Assembly: GCA_947172415.1 (NCBI GenBank)
Contig: OX359193.1
Location: 4,892,501 to 4,956,500, forward strand
Direction of reading: 5' to 3'
DNA length: 64,000 bases
From: Chondrosia reniformis
Taxonomy: Eukaryota; Porifera; Demospongiae; Chondrillida; Chondrillidae
Shown: piece after piece, positions 21,201 through 31,210 of the stretch
How the letters are laid out: each line of letters starts with the position of its first letter
How positions within the stretch are numbered: position 1 is the first letter of the stretch
Notes under the pieces: generated by a model
Told to the model about the DNA's origin: nothing
Databases searched by the model: none
The model's input: only the letters and a program-made list of their open reading frames with translations
Program-made: the position numbers and the translations under genes

Positions 21201-24200
21201 AGGCTTTTCCAATGGGGCAAGAGAAATTCCCTCTCCTGGAAGATTTGGTAATAGTTCAGGTCAAGTGTGGTTGGATGGTATTGCATGCAATGGAAGCGAG
21301 AAATATCTGAGGGACTGTGTCCACAGTGGTTGGGGTGATCACAACTGTGCTGCAAATGGAGATGCAGCGGTTATCTGTATAGGTGAGTCAATGTAGACTA
21401 CTGTTGATACAAAAGGAGCACAGCTTGATTAATATATGTACTGTGTATGTATACTACTAAATCTTGATGGTTTCTTGTGATCCTTGTGTTTGTCAGTAAC
21501 TTGCAATGACATAACCTGTCAGAATGGAGGAACCTGCCAAAATGGGATTTGTCAGTGTGTCAGTGGTTATGGTGGAGTCTATTGTGAAAACTTTATTAGT
21601 TAGTCCGAATATAGTTCTCTACATTAAATTATCTTCTGTATGTACGGACTAAAATGTGTGTGCATATACTGTATGTATGTAGATGCTACTGTACGCTTAG
21701 TAGGAGGAGGGAATGCAACTTCAGGCAGGGTGGAAATACTTCATGACGGAGTTTGGGGTACCGTGTGTGATGATAGTTGGAGTACAACTGATGGCCAAGT
21801 TGTGTGTCATCAGCTAGGCTATCCGAGTATCATATCCGCTCCCTGCTGTGCACATAACGGTCGAGGAAGTGGACAGATTTGGTTAGACGATGTCAGTTGC
21901 AATGGAGATGAGGAAGACCTCGCAGATTGCCAACACCAAGGTTGGGGGGATCACAATTGTGGACACGGTGAGGATGCAAGTGTGAGCTGTTTAGGTGAGT
22001 ATTTCATAACAAATGAACACACAATGAAAGATATAGTGTCATGGCCAAGCGTACTGTCATACAGACCGTGTGAGATTGGTTGGTGGACGTAATGCTTCAG
22101 AAGGAAGGGTGGAGTTCTACAATGGTAGCCACTGGGGTACAGTCTGTGATAGAGAATGGGACATCAACGATGCCAAAGTTGTATGTAAGGAGCTAGGATA
22201 TCCCGATGCTAGAGTAGCAGTTGGCTCTGCTCTGTTTGGCGAAGGCAGTGTACCTGTACTTCTTAATGACGTTCAGTGTACTGGTAATGAAAGCAAGTTC
22301 TTGGACTGTCCTAGCAATAAGCAAATTGCAAGTAGCTGTAGTCACTCAAACGATGCTGGTGTGATCTGCTTAGGTTAGTTAAATTTGTAGAAATTGATCA
22401 AAGGTCTTTTGGGTAAGTAAATATGTAAAAGCAATACCTTTTTGATAAATAGTATCTTGCAGCCAGATCACATGTCAGAATGGTGGCACATGCACTGGAG
22501 GTGTATGCATCTGTGGCAGTGAATATAAGGGAAAGCTGTGTGAAAATGTGGCAGGTATGTTTGAGAAATCAAAAATAGCTTCCCCGTTGCTTTAATATTG
22601 TTTGACCATGTAAAATGTAATTAGAAGTGCTTATGTACTACTGTATAAAGGGAATTTTTCATAAATTTCATGGTTAGATGGTATTTTCTGCAAACATGGT
22701 GCAATGGCGCTCTGCGTATACATCTGTTGGCAAGCTTAAAAAAATTCCTTTAGTGGTTATAAATGTTTTTAGATGCTGTATGTACGATGTTGGCATAGAT
22801 ACAAGCAACTACAGCATGAGGAGTAGCTCAAGTATATAAGCTACTCTATAGCGGGAAATTGTCGCGGGAGAAAGCTTTCATGGAAGTCCTAAAATTTGCT
22901 CAAACAGAAATATTCACATTTTGCTAAATGAAGATACCTCTATACAATGGCGGTATTTAGACAAAACAATCAAGATGGATTGCTTCAATTTGTACAATCG
23001 TAGACACTATGGTACAATGATACCACAATGTGAAAAAATTGACTAGATAGGTAGGCACATGCTCAGACAGCATATCGCTTCTTCCTTCATGATTTCATTT
23101 CTGAGACTGTCGTGTGTTATACTACAGCTGCCCTTGCACACTGCCCAAAAAGTATGAGAATAACTACAGGATGAGCAGGATCGCTAACTATGAGGTAGAC
23201 TTCAAGGTTTGCGGCTACTATGTCTATCACTACACAGTGGAACCTCGCTTACCGACCACCTCAGTATTAAGACCACCTCAAAATTGCAATTGCAATTTGG
23301 TCCCGAGTAATTCTTGTATCTCGCGCTGTACTTTAGGTGTTCAGAAAAGAGACCACCTCAGAATTTGCTTTTACGACCACTATTTTCGGATCGATATATA
23401 AAAATAACCGGCAAATAACCTCGGTATAATGACCAGGTGTGAAAACAAAGTTCAAGTTCCCTTCGTCGCCAATGCCATATCTCATAGAAACCGTTTGTGC
23501 AAGCTTTACCTTAAAGTAAAAGTGCTTTCTAAATCCCTTTCGCTGGTTCAATGCTCGACGTTAAGGAAGAAAAAGCTTATTTTTAAGATAGAAAACGAAA
23601 GCCAGCCGAGCGTCCGCCATTTTGTTGACAGATATTTCTACGGGTACATGTACGTAAAAATTTCAGAATTAGGACCACCTCAAAATTAAGACCAACAAAT
23701 GTGGTCCCAAATGTGGTCCCAAAGGTGGTCGCATTTGTGAGGTTCCACTGTATTTGGAAAGCTGCTGTCGGGAAAATGTAGCCGTGCCAGCAAGACAATC
23801 CTCACGATCCATTTGCCATCTCAACTTGAGATGGCAGCAGGACAGCAGCTGAAGTGCGCTAGTAGTCTCAGAATCAGATCACAAGCATGAGGCACTGAGC
23901 CCTCTGAGCATGCACAACAGTCTGTTGGGGTGCATCTCTGAGTTGCTGTGATATTGGCATTAAGATAATTTTGTAATTACCTTTTCATTGTATAGTTGAA
24001 GTTCGCTTAATAGGTGGTAATGCCACTTCTGAAGGTCGTGTTGAAATATTCCATGAGGATGTCTGGGGTACTGTCTGTGATGATTTGTGGGACATCAATG
24101 ATGCAAGAGTGGTATGTCGTCAGCTTGGATATTCAGATGCTGAAGAGGCCATCCTGGAAGCTGAATTTGGTGCAGGATCAGGGCGAATCTGGCTAGATGA

Positions 24201-27200
24201 TGTAGAATGTATAGGGAATGAATCCTACCTGTCTAATTGCTCTTTTCCTGGATGGGGCGTAGCCAATTGTACACATTCTAGTGATGCTGGTGTGATATGT
24301 GTCTGTAAGTTCATTCCATATGTATATGTGTATACCACACATCGCAGGTTATATATATATACATACGTACAGACATACACTTATACTGTTTTAAGAATTC
24401 CAGTATTATTAAACAGTTGAAGTATAGGCACTGTAAGTGGATTTGGTAATAGGCTGTATAAAAAAGCAGCAGTCTACCATAGAATATGCTATAATAAACA
24501 CATGGCTTATTAAACTTGTAGGCCATTCTGCAAGTACCTTGCAAGTAGGCTAGGATTATGAATGTTAAGGTTGCCATCATGTAAGTAGCAACTGGGTTGT
24601 GTAATCACATTTTCTAACTTGTGTAGCTTTGTGATAATTATGTCAGCACTTCCGATTATAAGAAAAAGACCTAATTTCAAAAGTACACATAAACTAAAAA
24701 TCAAGAAATTTCTTTCACATCATTTGGCATATACAGTAATTAGACCCTCAATGGAGTGTTTTTTGACAGCCAAATCATAATTCAAGACATTACCTGATGT
24801 GCTATTTTACCAAAAATATATTTCAGCTGCAGCAGTAATATGTATATCCCTTAATTGAACCAGGCTACCCTAGCCATTTTAAAAGACATTGCAAAACAGT
24901 GTCACATTTCACAGAGGCTGGTCAGAACCAGGGTTATGAGGGGAAAGAGAGCCATGGGAAGTCTTGTCAGCTGCCTACTTTATTATTACTTTTAATTGTT
25001 TCATGCTAACGATACCAGTAAGAATTGAATCTGGTATAGCATTAAGTGTATTTACATTTGCAATGGGAGATTATTGTGTGTGTGTGCGTGCGTGTGTGCG
25101 TGCGTGCGTGCGTGTGTGGAGCTACATATAGGCTGTGCATATCACATACATTTCTTAATTTTGTCACCCCTAGCTGATAATGCTTGCAATAAAATTCAAT
25201 GTCAGAATAATGGAACATGCTTTAAAGGAGTGTGCTCATGTGTAGACGGATCTACTGGAACACTTTGTCAGGAGATTGCTTGTGAGTCATACCTGTGTTA
25301 TTCCCCTGGGTCTCTGTTTTAACCTTTTACAATTATGCCACTTTCATTGACAGGTCCTTATCCTTGTCAGAACAATGGTACCTGTAATAGTGGACAGTGC
25401 TCCTGCCTGAGTTCATATGAGGGAACATTTTGTGAAATCAGAAGGGACAGGGTTATCACTACTTCCATATCTTGTATGTATCATATTCCTAATTTTTTAA
25501 TTAATATATTCTGCCTACATGATGTATCCTTTTGAATTTTTTAGCTTCTGAGTCAGAATCTTTTGAAATGATTACTTCATCTTATTCTATCCAATCAACA
25601 TACTCCAGCTATACATCTAGTGCACTTACAACTGAATCTTCTACCTCTGACACTTCTATTCATACAATATCATCAGTAACAATAAGACAATCAAGTGAAA
25701 CATTCACTCAATCCTCTGGTCAGCCATTCTCATCATCAGCTGTGTCTGCTAGTCCAACAGAGGGTGTGAGACAGACTAGTTCATATCAGCTGGTATCATC
25801 ATCAGTAGCAATAAGGCAATCAAGTGAAACATTCACTCAATCCTCTGATCAGCCATCCTCATCATCAGCTGTGTCTGCTAGTCCAACAGAGGTTGTGAGG
25901 CAGACTAGTTCATATCAGCTGGTATCATCATCAGTAGCAATAAGGCAATCAAGTGAAACATTCACTCAATCCTCTGATCAGCCATCCTCATCATCATCTG
26001 TGTCTGCTAGTCCAACAGAGGTTGTGAGGCAGACTAGTTCATATCAGCTGGTATCATCATCAGTTGCAATAAGGCAATCAAGTGAAGCATTCACTCAATT
26101 CTCTGATCAGCCATCCTCATCATCAGCTGTGTCTGCTAGTCCAACAGAGGTTGTGAGGCAGACTAGTTCATATCAGCTGGTATCATCATCAGTAGCAATA
26201 AGGCAATCAAGTGAAACATTCACTCAATCCTCTGATCAGCCATCCTCATCATCAGCTGTGTCTGCTAGTCCAACAGAAGGTGTGAGGCAGACTAGTTCAT
26301 ATCAGCGGGTATCATCATCAGTAGCAATAAGGGAATCAAGTGAAACATTCACTCAAACCTCTGGTCAACCATCCTCATCATCATCTGTGTCTGCTAGTCC
26401 AACAGAGGTTGTGAGGCAGACTAGCTCATATCAGCTGGTATCATCATCAGTAACAATAAGACAATCAAGTGAAGCATTCACTCAATCCTCTGATCAGCCA
26501 TCCTCATCATCAGCTGTGTCTGCTAGTCCAACAGAGGTTGTGAGGCAGACTAGTTCATATCAGCTGGTATCATCATCAGTAGCAATAAGGCAATCAAGTG
26601 AAACATTCACTCAATCCTCTGGTCAGCCATCCTCATCATCATCTGTGTCTGCTAGTCTAACAGAGGTTGTGAGGCAGACTAGTTCATATCAGCTGGTATC
26701 ATCATCAGTAGCAATAAGGCAATCAAGTGAAACATTCACTCAATCCTCTGATCAGCCATCCTCATCATCAGCTGTGTCTGCTAGTCCAACAGAGGTTGTG
26801 AGGCAGACTAGTTCATATCAGCTGGTATCATCATCAGTAGCAATAAGGCAATCAAGTGAAACATTCACTCAATCCTCTGGTCAGCCATCCTCATCATCAT
26901 CTGTGTCTGCTAGTCTAACAGAGGTTGTGAGGCAGACTAGTTCATATCAGCTGGTATCATCATCAGTAGCAATAAGGCAATCAAGTGAAACATTCACTCA
27001 ATCCTCTGATCAGCCATCCTCATCATCAGCTGTGTCTGCTAGTCCGACAGAGGGTGTGAGGCAGACTAGTTCATATCAGCGGGTATCATCATCAGTAGCA
27101 ATAAGGCAATCAAGTGAAACATTCACTCAATCCTCTGGTCAGCCATCCTCATCATCATCTGTGTCTGCTAGTCCAACAGAGGTTGTGAGGCAGACTAGTT

Positions 27201-30200
27201 CATATCAGCTGGTATCATCATCAGTAGCAATAAGGCAATCAAGTGAAACATTCACTCAATCCTCTGGTCAGCCATCCTCATCATCATCTGTGTCTGCTAG
27301 TCTAACAGAGGTTGTGAGGCAGACTAGTTCATATCAGCTGGTATCATCATCAGTAGCAATAAGGCAATCAAGTGAAGCATTCACTCAATCCTCTGGTCAG
27401 CCATCCTCATCATCATCTGTGTCTGCTAGTCCAACAGAGGGTGTGAGGCAGACTAGTTCATATCAGCTGGTATCATCATCAGTAGCAATAAGGCAATCAA
27501 GTGTAAAGGGAACTGTTGTACAAACGGACTCTGTGCGTATTGCAGTATCATCACAAGAGACAAGTCTATCATTGTTGTCCTCTAATCAACCATATTCGCT
27601 GCCTGAATCAACCAATTCAGCCACACCCAGTCCTACAAGCCTTTCAGGTATACATGTATATTTCTACCAATAACATCTTTACATACGTACATTTGTTTAA
27701 TATGTTTATGTTTCCTAGTGAAGTAGTCCTTTATTGTGATTTGAGTACTTCGGTTAATTTTGCAGACTTTGAATGTAAAGATATCAATGATATCTTCTTC
27801 CAAATACATGTATATGAAAATCAGGCATGAACTGTTAGTCATTTCTTCTGGTTAACACTCATAAAACAACCATTAATAGCTTAAATTGTTGTCGTTGCTT
27901 GATTCCATATAATTAAATGATTCCATTGCATTCAAATGGTATTTGACTTTATTTTACTGGTCTATATCTGAACAATTTGTGTGTAAATTTGTAGATAATG
28001 TGTGCCTTTCCTTAACGGAAAATATTGACAACTCAAAAATAAAGACATCATTCACATGGCCGAACACAATATTTCACCAAACAGCAAGTATTCAGTGCCC
28101 TTGTCCTGCCTGGCCTCAATTCACTAAAGGACTCCATGCCTTCAAAGTCTGTGGGGAACATGGTTCCTGGGAAAGAACCATACTAGATAACTGTATTTTC
28201 TCAAATGATGTTGACAATCTCTGCTTAGGGGTTAGTTACCCTATAATGAAAATGTCACGCTACTATCATACTTGTTATCTGCCTTATATGTACAGAACTA
28301 TCCTGATGTCCTCGGTAGCCTTTCAGATATAATCCTGAGTACATCAGAACCAGGAGACTTGGCTGTGATTGTTAATATTTTCAACTATTTTTCTCAGAAG
28401 TCCAATATAATCAACATTCCCGTAGTAAGTCTGGGTTATTATTGACTCTCTGCCTGTGGTTATGATGTAGCTGTTGTTTTCGAGATGATTTCAATAAACT
28501 GTGCTTAACTTGTATTTCCTGTCTAGATGAGGAATTTACTGTTGGAAGCACTTAATGTCCTATTGATGAAGACCACAAGCATTGAAAATATCATGTCTTT
28601 AGACTCCCTTACATTGTGAGTGAAAATACCTAATTGATAACCATCACATACGTGCGTATGTATAGTATATACTATGTCTATATTTGAATAAAGTGTAGGT
28701 ATCACTATGGGATATACTGACTTTGCATGCCCCAAAAGTTGTTAAATACTTACTAAGAGATATCATTAATCTACTTTAAGATTAAGACAAAACTGTCTTT
28801 GTTGGCTAATTGTGACTAATTGTCGCTAAAATATGTACATGAAAGAAAACAATTTTAACTTTTTGACATAGTCAATTTCCCTATTTTGCAATATCTTTGC
28901 AGATATTCCTAATTGCTCAGCCTGTGCATTCACACAATGTGTAGGTATCCCTATGGGTACTGACTATGCCCCAACAGTTTTTATACTGTAGCTTCCTTCT
29001 GTTGGTTTATGAATGTGGGTATACCATTAATCCAATAGCCCCTTTTTAAATCTAGACCAACCCATTAGTGTAGACATGTACATGATAAAAGAAAACTATT
29101 TTAACTTCGACATTGGGAAATCTCTTGTAAGCCACCTTATAAATATATATTGCTTACAACCTTGAACTATTAACATGTCATATTAAATACCATAAAACCT
29201 TGTTAATACAAAGTTCAAGACACTGCCTAGAATTTCATGTTAAAATAGAGGAATAGTGAAAGGCTATATGTATACATGAATAGTTATGTTGTTTAGGTTC
29301 AAGAAGGTAACCTTTAATTTTAAATAGAGAACTAAGAGAAAGATTGCCAAGGTCATTCATGGAGAGTGATATTTCCGGAAATAGCTGTTTGGTCTAGTGG
29401 AGGAGAAGAAAGAGAGGACTTGTATCCGCAACCCTCTAGGCCTCACTAATTACTGTTATAGGCTATTAGTCATATACTTCGTAGGCATTTTAGTTTATTG
29501 GTGTATTTAATTTAGTTTTCATTTATATATGTAACTTACAGGATTACGGATTCATTAGAGACTATTGCAGAAACTTTGGTATTCAGTGGTGGTGTGGTAA
29601 TTTTTGAAAGGAAGAGTTTTGTCTTTGAAGTCAGGGATATTCCTTTAGAGCAGATACCACTCACTGGATACTCCCCGTATCTAGGGATGCAATCTAAAAC
29701 CAGAGCAGCCTTACCCTGGTCTCTCTTTAGCAACTTAGGCAGCACGAGGATTCGGATTAGTAGTACAGTGTTCTTCAAGAATACATTTTTTTCAAGCAAA
29801 GATTCAACTTTATCCATTTACAGTGACATAGTGTCTTTATCCATTATCAATAGAACTGTCTCAAATTTGAAAGAACCAATTTTACTTACTTTTTACAAGA
29901 CAGGCCAAGAAGCTGTAAGAATACAGAACATTTTACCAGTGTGCATAACTCATGTACATTTATACCATCTACATTACATATGTTATTTTACGTATGTAGG
30001 CTGAAGCACTGCAGCCAGCTTCCTGTCGTTTTTGGGAAGGTGAGCACAACAGCCAATTTGCAAATTATTTTCATTGTAGAATTAAGTATAAACGTATTAG
30101 TGATGTAACTCTTAAATTGTACCATCTACATTTTCAAACATATCTATAGGGCTCCAAAATTCAAAGCTAAACCACTACTCACATTAAGTGAATTTAATAC

Positions 30201-31210
30201 TTCCTGGATTTACACATTATACCCTGTATCTTTAGGTGATGTTCAAGAATGGTCAGTTGAAGGCTGTGTGAACAAAGTTGAGAATAATTCTCATGTAACC
30301 TGTGAATGTAATCATTTAACTAGCTTTACCTCAATAAAGGTAAGTGGGTATGTAGTGTATGTATATATCTTTCAGATGCTTCATCTTTCATCATTTGAGC
30401 ATCTAAAGATGATAGATGAAGCATGTCTGAGAGATACTGTAGGTTGGCACAGCTATAAGAAATCCTTTATCATCTTCAATGTATTTGTTTCATATGCTCT
30501 GTTACATGTTTACTGTATTTGATATTCTAGGTTAAGTCCAGTGACTCCAATGTAACTGAAAACGCTGATACCCCAATTAATCCGATCACACTAGTAACTA
30601 TCATTGTGCCAAGTGTTGTAGGAGGAGGAGTTCTAATAGTTCTTATCATTGGTATTTTTTGTCTCCTTTATTTCAAGTACGTAATATATTACAAAATAAT
30701 ATTTTTGGTGTTTTAAGCAGACTGTTTTCAACTTAAAATTAATGCATCTCCTTTTTGATATCTTTGTTTGAAGATGTAAGTATTCCAAAAAGCATGCAGA
30801 GTTTACAGTTAAAGGGGTTTCAGATCTACCAATCCAAAATCCTCTATTCTATGAAGATGCCTTTGACTTTGTCAGTACACTAGACTCAACAGCTGTATCT
30901 ACTTTGCGGCCTGGATCAAATACCAGTAAATACAAAGTGTAAATGCATTTTCATTGAATGTTAATTCACTGTCATTTTCTGTATCTTCTCAGAGTGGCTG
31001 GATGAACCCATTACAGCTATTGATGAAGTAGATAATGCATATGTTGAAGTAGATACTCCATATGTTGAAGTAGATAATGCATATGTTGAAGTAGATAATG
31101 CATATGTTGAAGTAGATAATGCATATGTTGAAGTAGATAAGGCATATGTTGAAGTGGATAATGCATATGTTGAAGTAGATAATGCATATGTTGAAGTAGA
31201 TATAAAGTAA
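18206..31210 (+). CDS. SRCR receptor A: SRCR/EGF ectodomain, mucin-like stalk, HRM-GAIN-GPS, single TM
   Basis: Model join(18206..18287,18487..18798,18869..19177,19253..19354,19534..19842,20095..20202,20268..20462,20605..20913,21071..21382,21497..21598,21683..21994,22065..22373,22453..22554,23996..24304,25174..25281,25354..25473,25545..27647,27995..28230,28296..28424,28527..28615,29542..29914,30000..30039,30236..30339,30531..30676,30774..30925,30993..31210), 6,990 nt, 2,329 aa, all phases consistent. Order: signal peptide; eight SRCR domains (GRVE...WGTVCDD...VVCxxLGY...WLDDVxC) interspersed with seven EGF-like exons (CQNGGTC); Ser/Thr stalk of fourteen 43-aa repeats; HRM-like segment (FTWPNTIF...CPCPAW...CGEHGSW); GAIN-like region; GPS (CECNHLTSF); TM helix; tail of eight YVEVDNA-type units. 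Such proteins act as cell-surface adhesion or pattern receptors; ligand unknown. A possible 9-nt microexon at 27766 was left out. Confidence 0.85.
18336..18480 (+). pseudogene. Relic of the first SRCR exon in receptor A
   Basis: Matches the intact first SRCR exon of receptor B (44032-44328), but the acceptor CAG has become CAA. Ten bases are missing after gccggtcg, tg is inserted in gctgcatgtagcatg, and the 3' two-thirds is gone. After aaggaag the sequence jumps to the lead-in of the next SRCR exon. The ancestral first SRCR, second SRCR and first EGF exons of receptor A were therefore lost. Phase still allows exon 1 to splice directly to 18487. Confidence 0.9.
19927..20001. mobile_element. 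26-bp perfect-type hairpin (MITE-like) in a receptor A intron
   Basis: Arm 19927-19952 (gtagtccagactgctatttc then gcctcc) and arm 19976-20001 (ggaggcgaaatagcagtctg then ggctac) are reverse complements with one mismatch, around a 23-nt loop. The corresponding intron of receptor B at 51126-51234 lacks it, which indicates a recent insertion rather than a structural part of the intron. Confidence 0.8.
22640..23935. other. Insertion in the intron before the last SRCR exon of receptor A
   Basis: Equivalent introns elsewhere in the locus are about 180 nt; this one is 1.44 kb. The extra sequence is shared with receptor B (about 53820-54705), so it predates the block duplication. It contains a decayed frame with [11 protein letters not shown] and an inverted repeat around gccatctcaacttgagatgg. 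Receptor A alone also carries the DNA transposon at 23235. Confidence 0.6.
23235..23750. mobile_element. Non-autonomous pogo/Tc1-mariner-like DNA transposon
   Basis: A 516-bp element with 12-bp perfect terminal inverted repeats cagtggaacctc/gaggttccactg, continuing imperfectly with gaccacct. It is followed by TA at 23751; the left flank reads CA, a probable decay of the TA duplication. The paralogous intron of receptor B shows the empty site ctatatttgg at about 54496. No transposase frame remains. Confidence 0.85.
25075..25117. repeat. TG/CG-rich microsatellite in a receptor A intron
   Basis: Alternating tgtgtgcgtgcg sequence lies just before the EGF exon at 25174. The equivalent position in receptor B (56373-56420) has a longer, purer tg tract. 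Confidence 0.85.
25677..27502 (+). repeat. Fourteen 129-bp tandem repeats encoding the Ser/Thr stalk of receptor A
   Basis: Direct repeats of 43 codons, consensus [20 protein letters not shown] then [20 protein letters not shown] then SSY. They are near-identical at DNA level and lie within one 2.1-kb exon (25545-27647). More than a third of residues are Ser/Thr, typical of an O-glycosylated, extended mucin-like stalk. A/S, D/G and P/L variants alternate between units, suggesting unequal crossover or conversion. Confidence 0.95.
27995..30339 (+). other. HRM-GAIN-GPS module of receptor A
   Basis: Exon 27995-28230 encodes an HRM-like segment: WPNT, then CPCP, then KVCGEHGSW and DNC. Exons 28296-29914 encode a helical then beta-rich region consistent with GAIN subdomains A and B. 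Exons 30000-30039 and 30236-30339 encode the GPS, with CRFWEG, WSVEGC and CECNHLTSF. In adhesion GPCRs and polycystin-1 the chain self-cleaves between Leu and Thr of HL-T, and the halves stay associated. The catalytic His and the Thr are present. Confidence 0.85.
30376..30424 (+). other. Intronic hairpin just after the GPS exon (receptor A)
   Basis: Arms 30376-30392 (atgcttcatctttcatc) and 30408-30424 (gatgatagatgaagcat) pair with one mismatch, 15-nt loop. The receptor B copy pairs perfectly. It begins 36 nt downstream of the donor site. Confidence 0.6.
31028..31204 (+). repeat. Eight 21-bp tandem repeats encoding YVEVDNA units in the receptor A tail
   Basis: Direct repeats of tatgttgaagtagataatgc; units read YVEVD followed by TP, NA, NA, NA, KA, NA, NA and IK, then stop. 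They lie C-terminal to the transmembrane helix and are therefore cytoplasmic in this model. Eight evenly spaced tyrosines in an acidic context could be phosphorylated and bind SH2 domains; that role is inference. Confidence 0.93.

Noticed and set aside
27766-27774. Possible 9-nt microexon between the stalk and HRM-like exons of receptor A
   Set aside because: The acceptor ttttgcag and a donor after GACTTTGAAT would keep frame, but direct joining of 27647 to 27995 is equally in phase and simpler, so it was left out pending transcripts.
29536-29817. Minus-strand frame of 93 aa, repeated at 61069-61350
   Set aside because: Antisense of the GAIN-like exon; conservation follows from the paralogy of the plus-strand exon.
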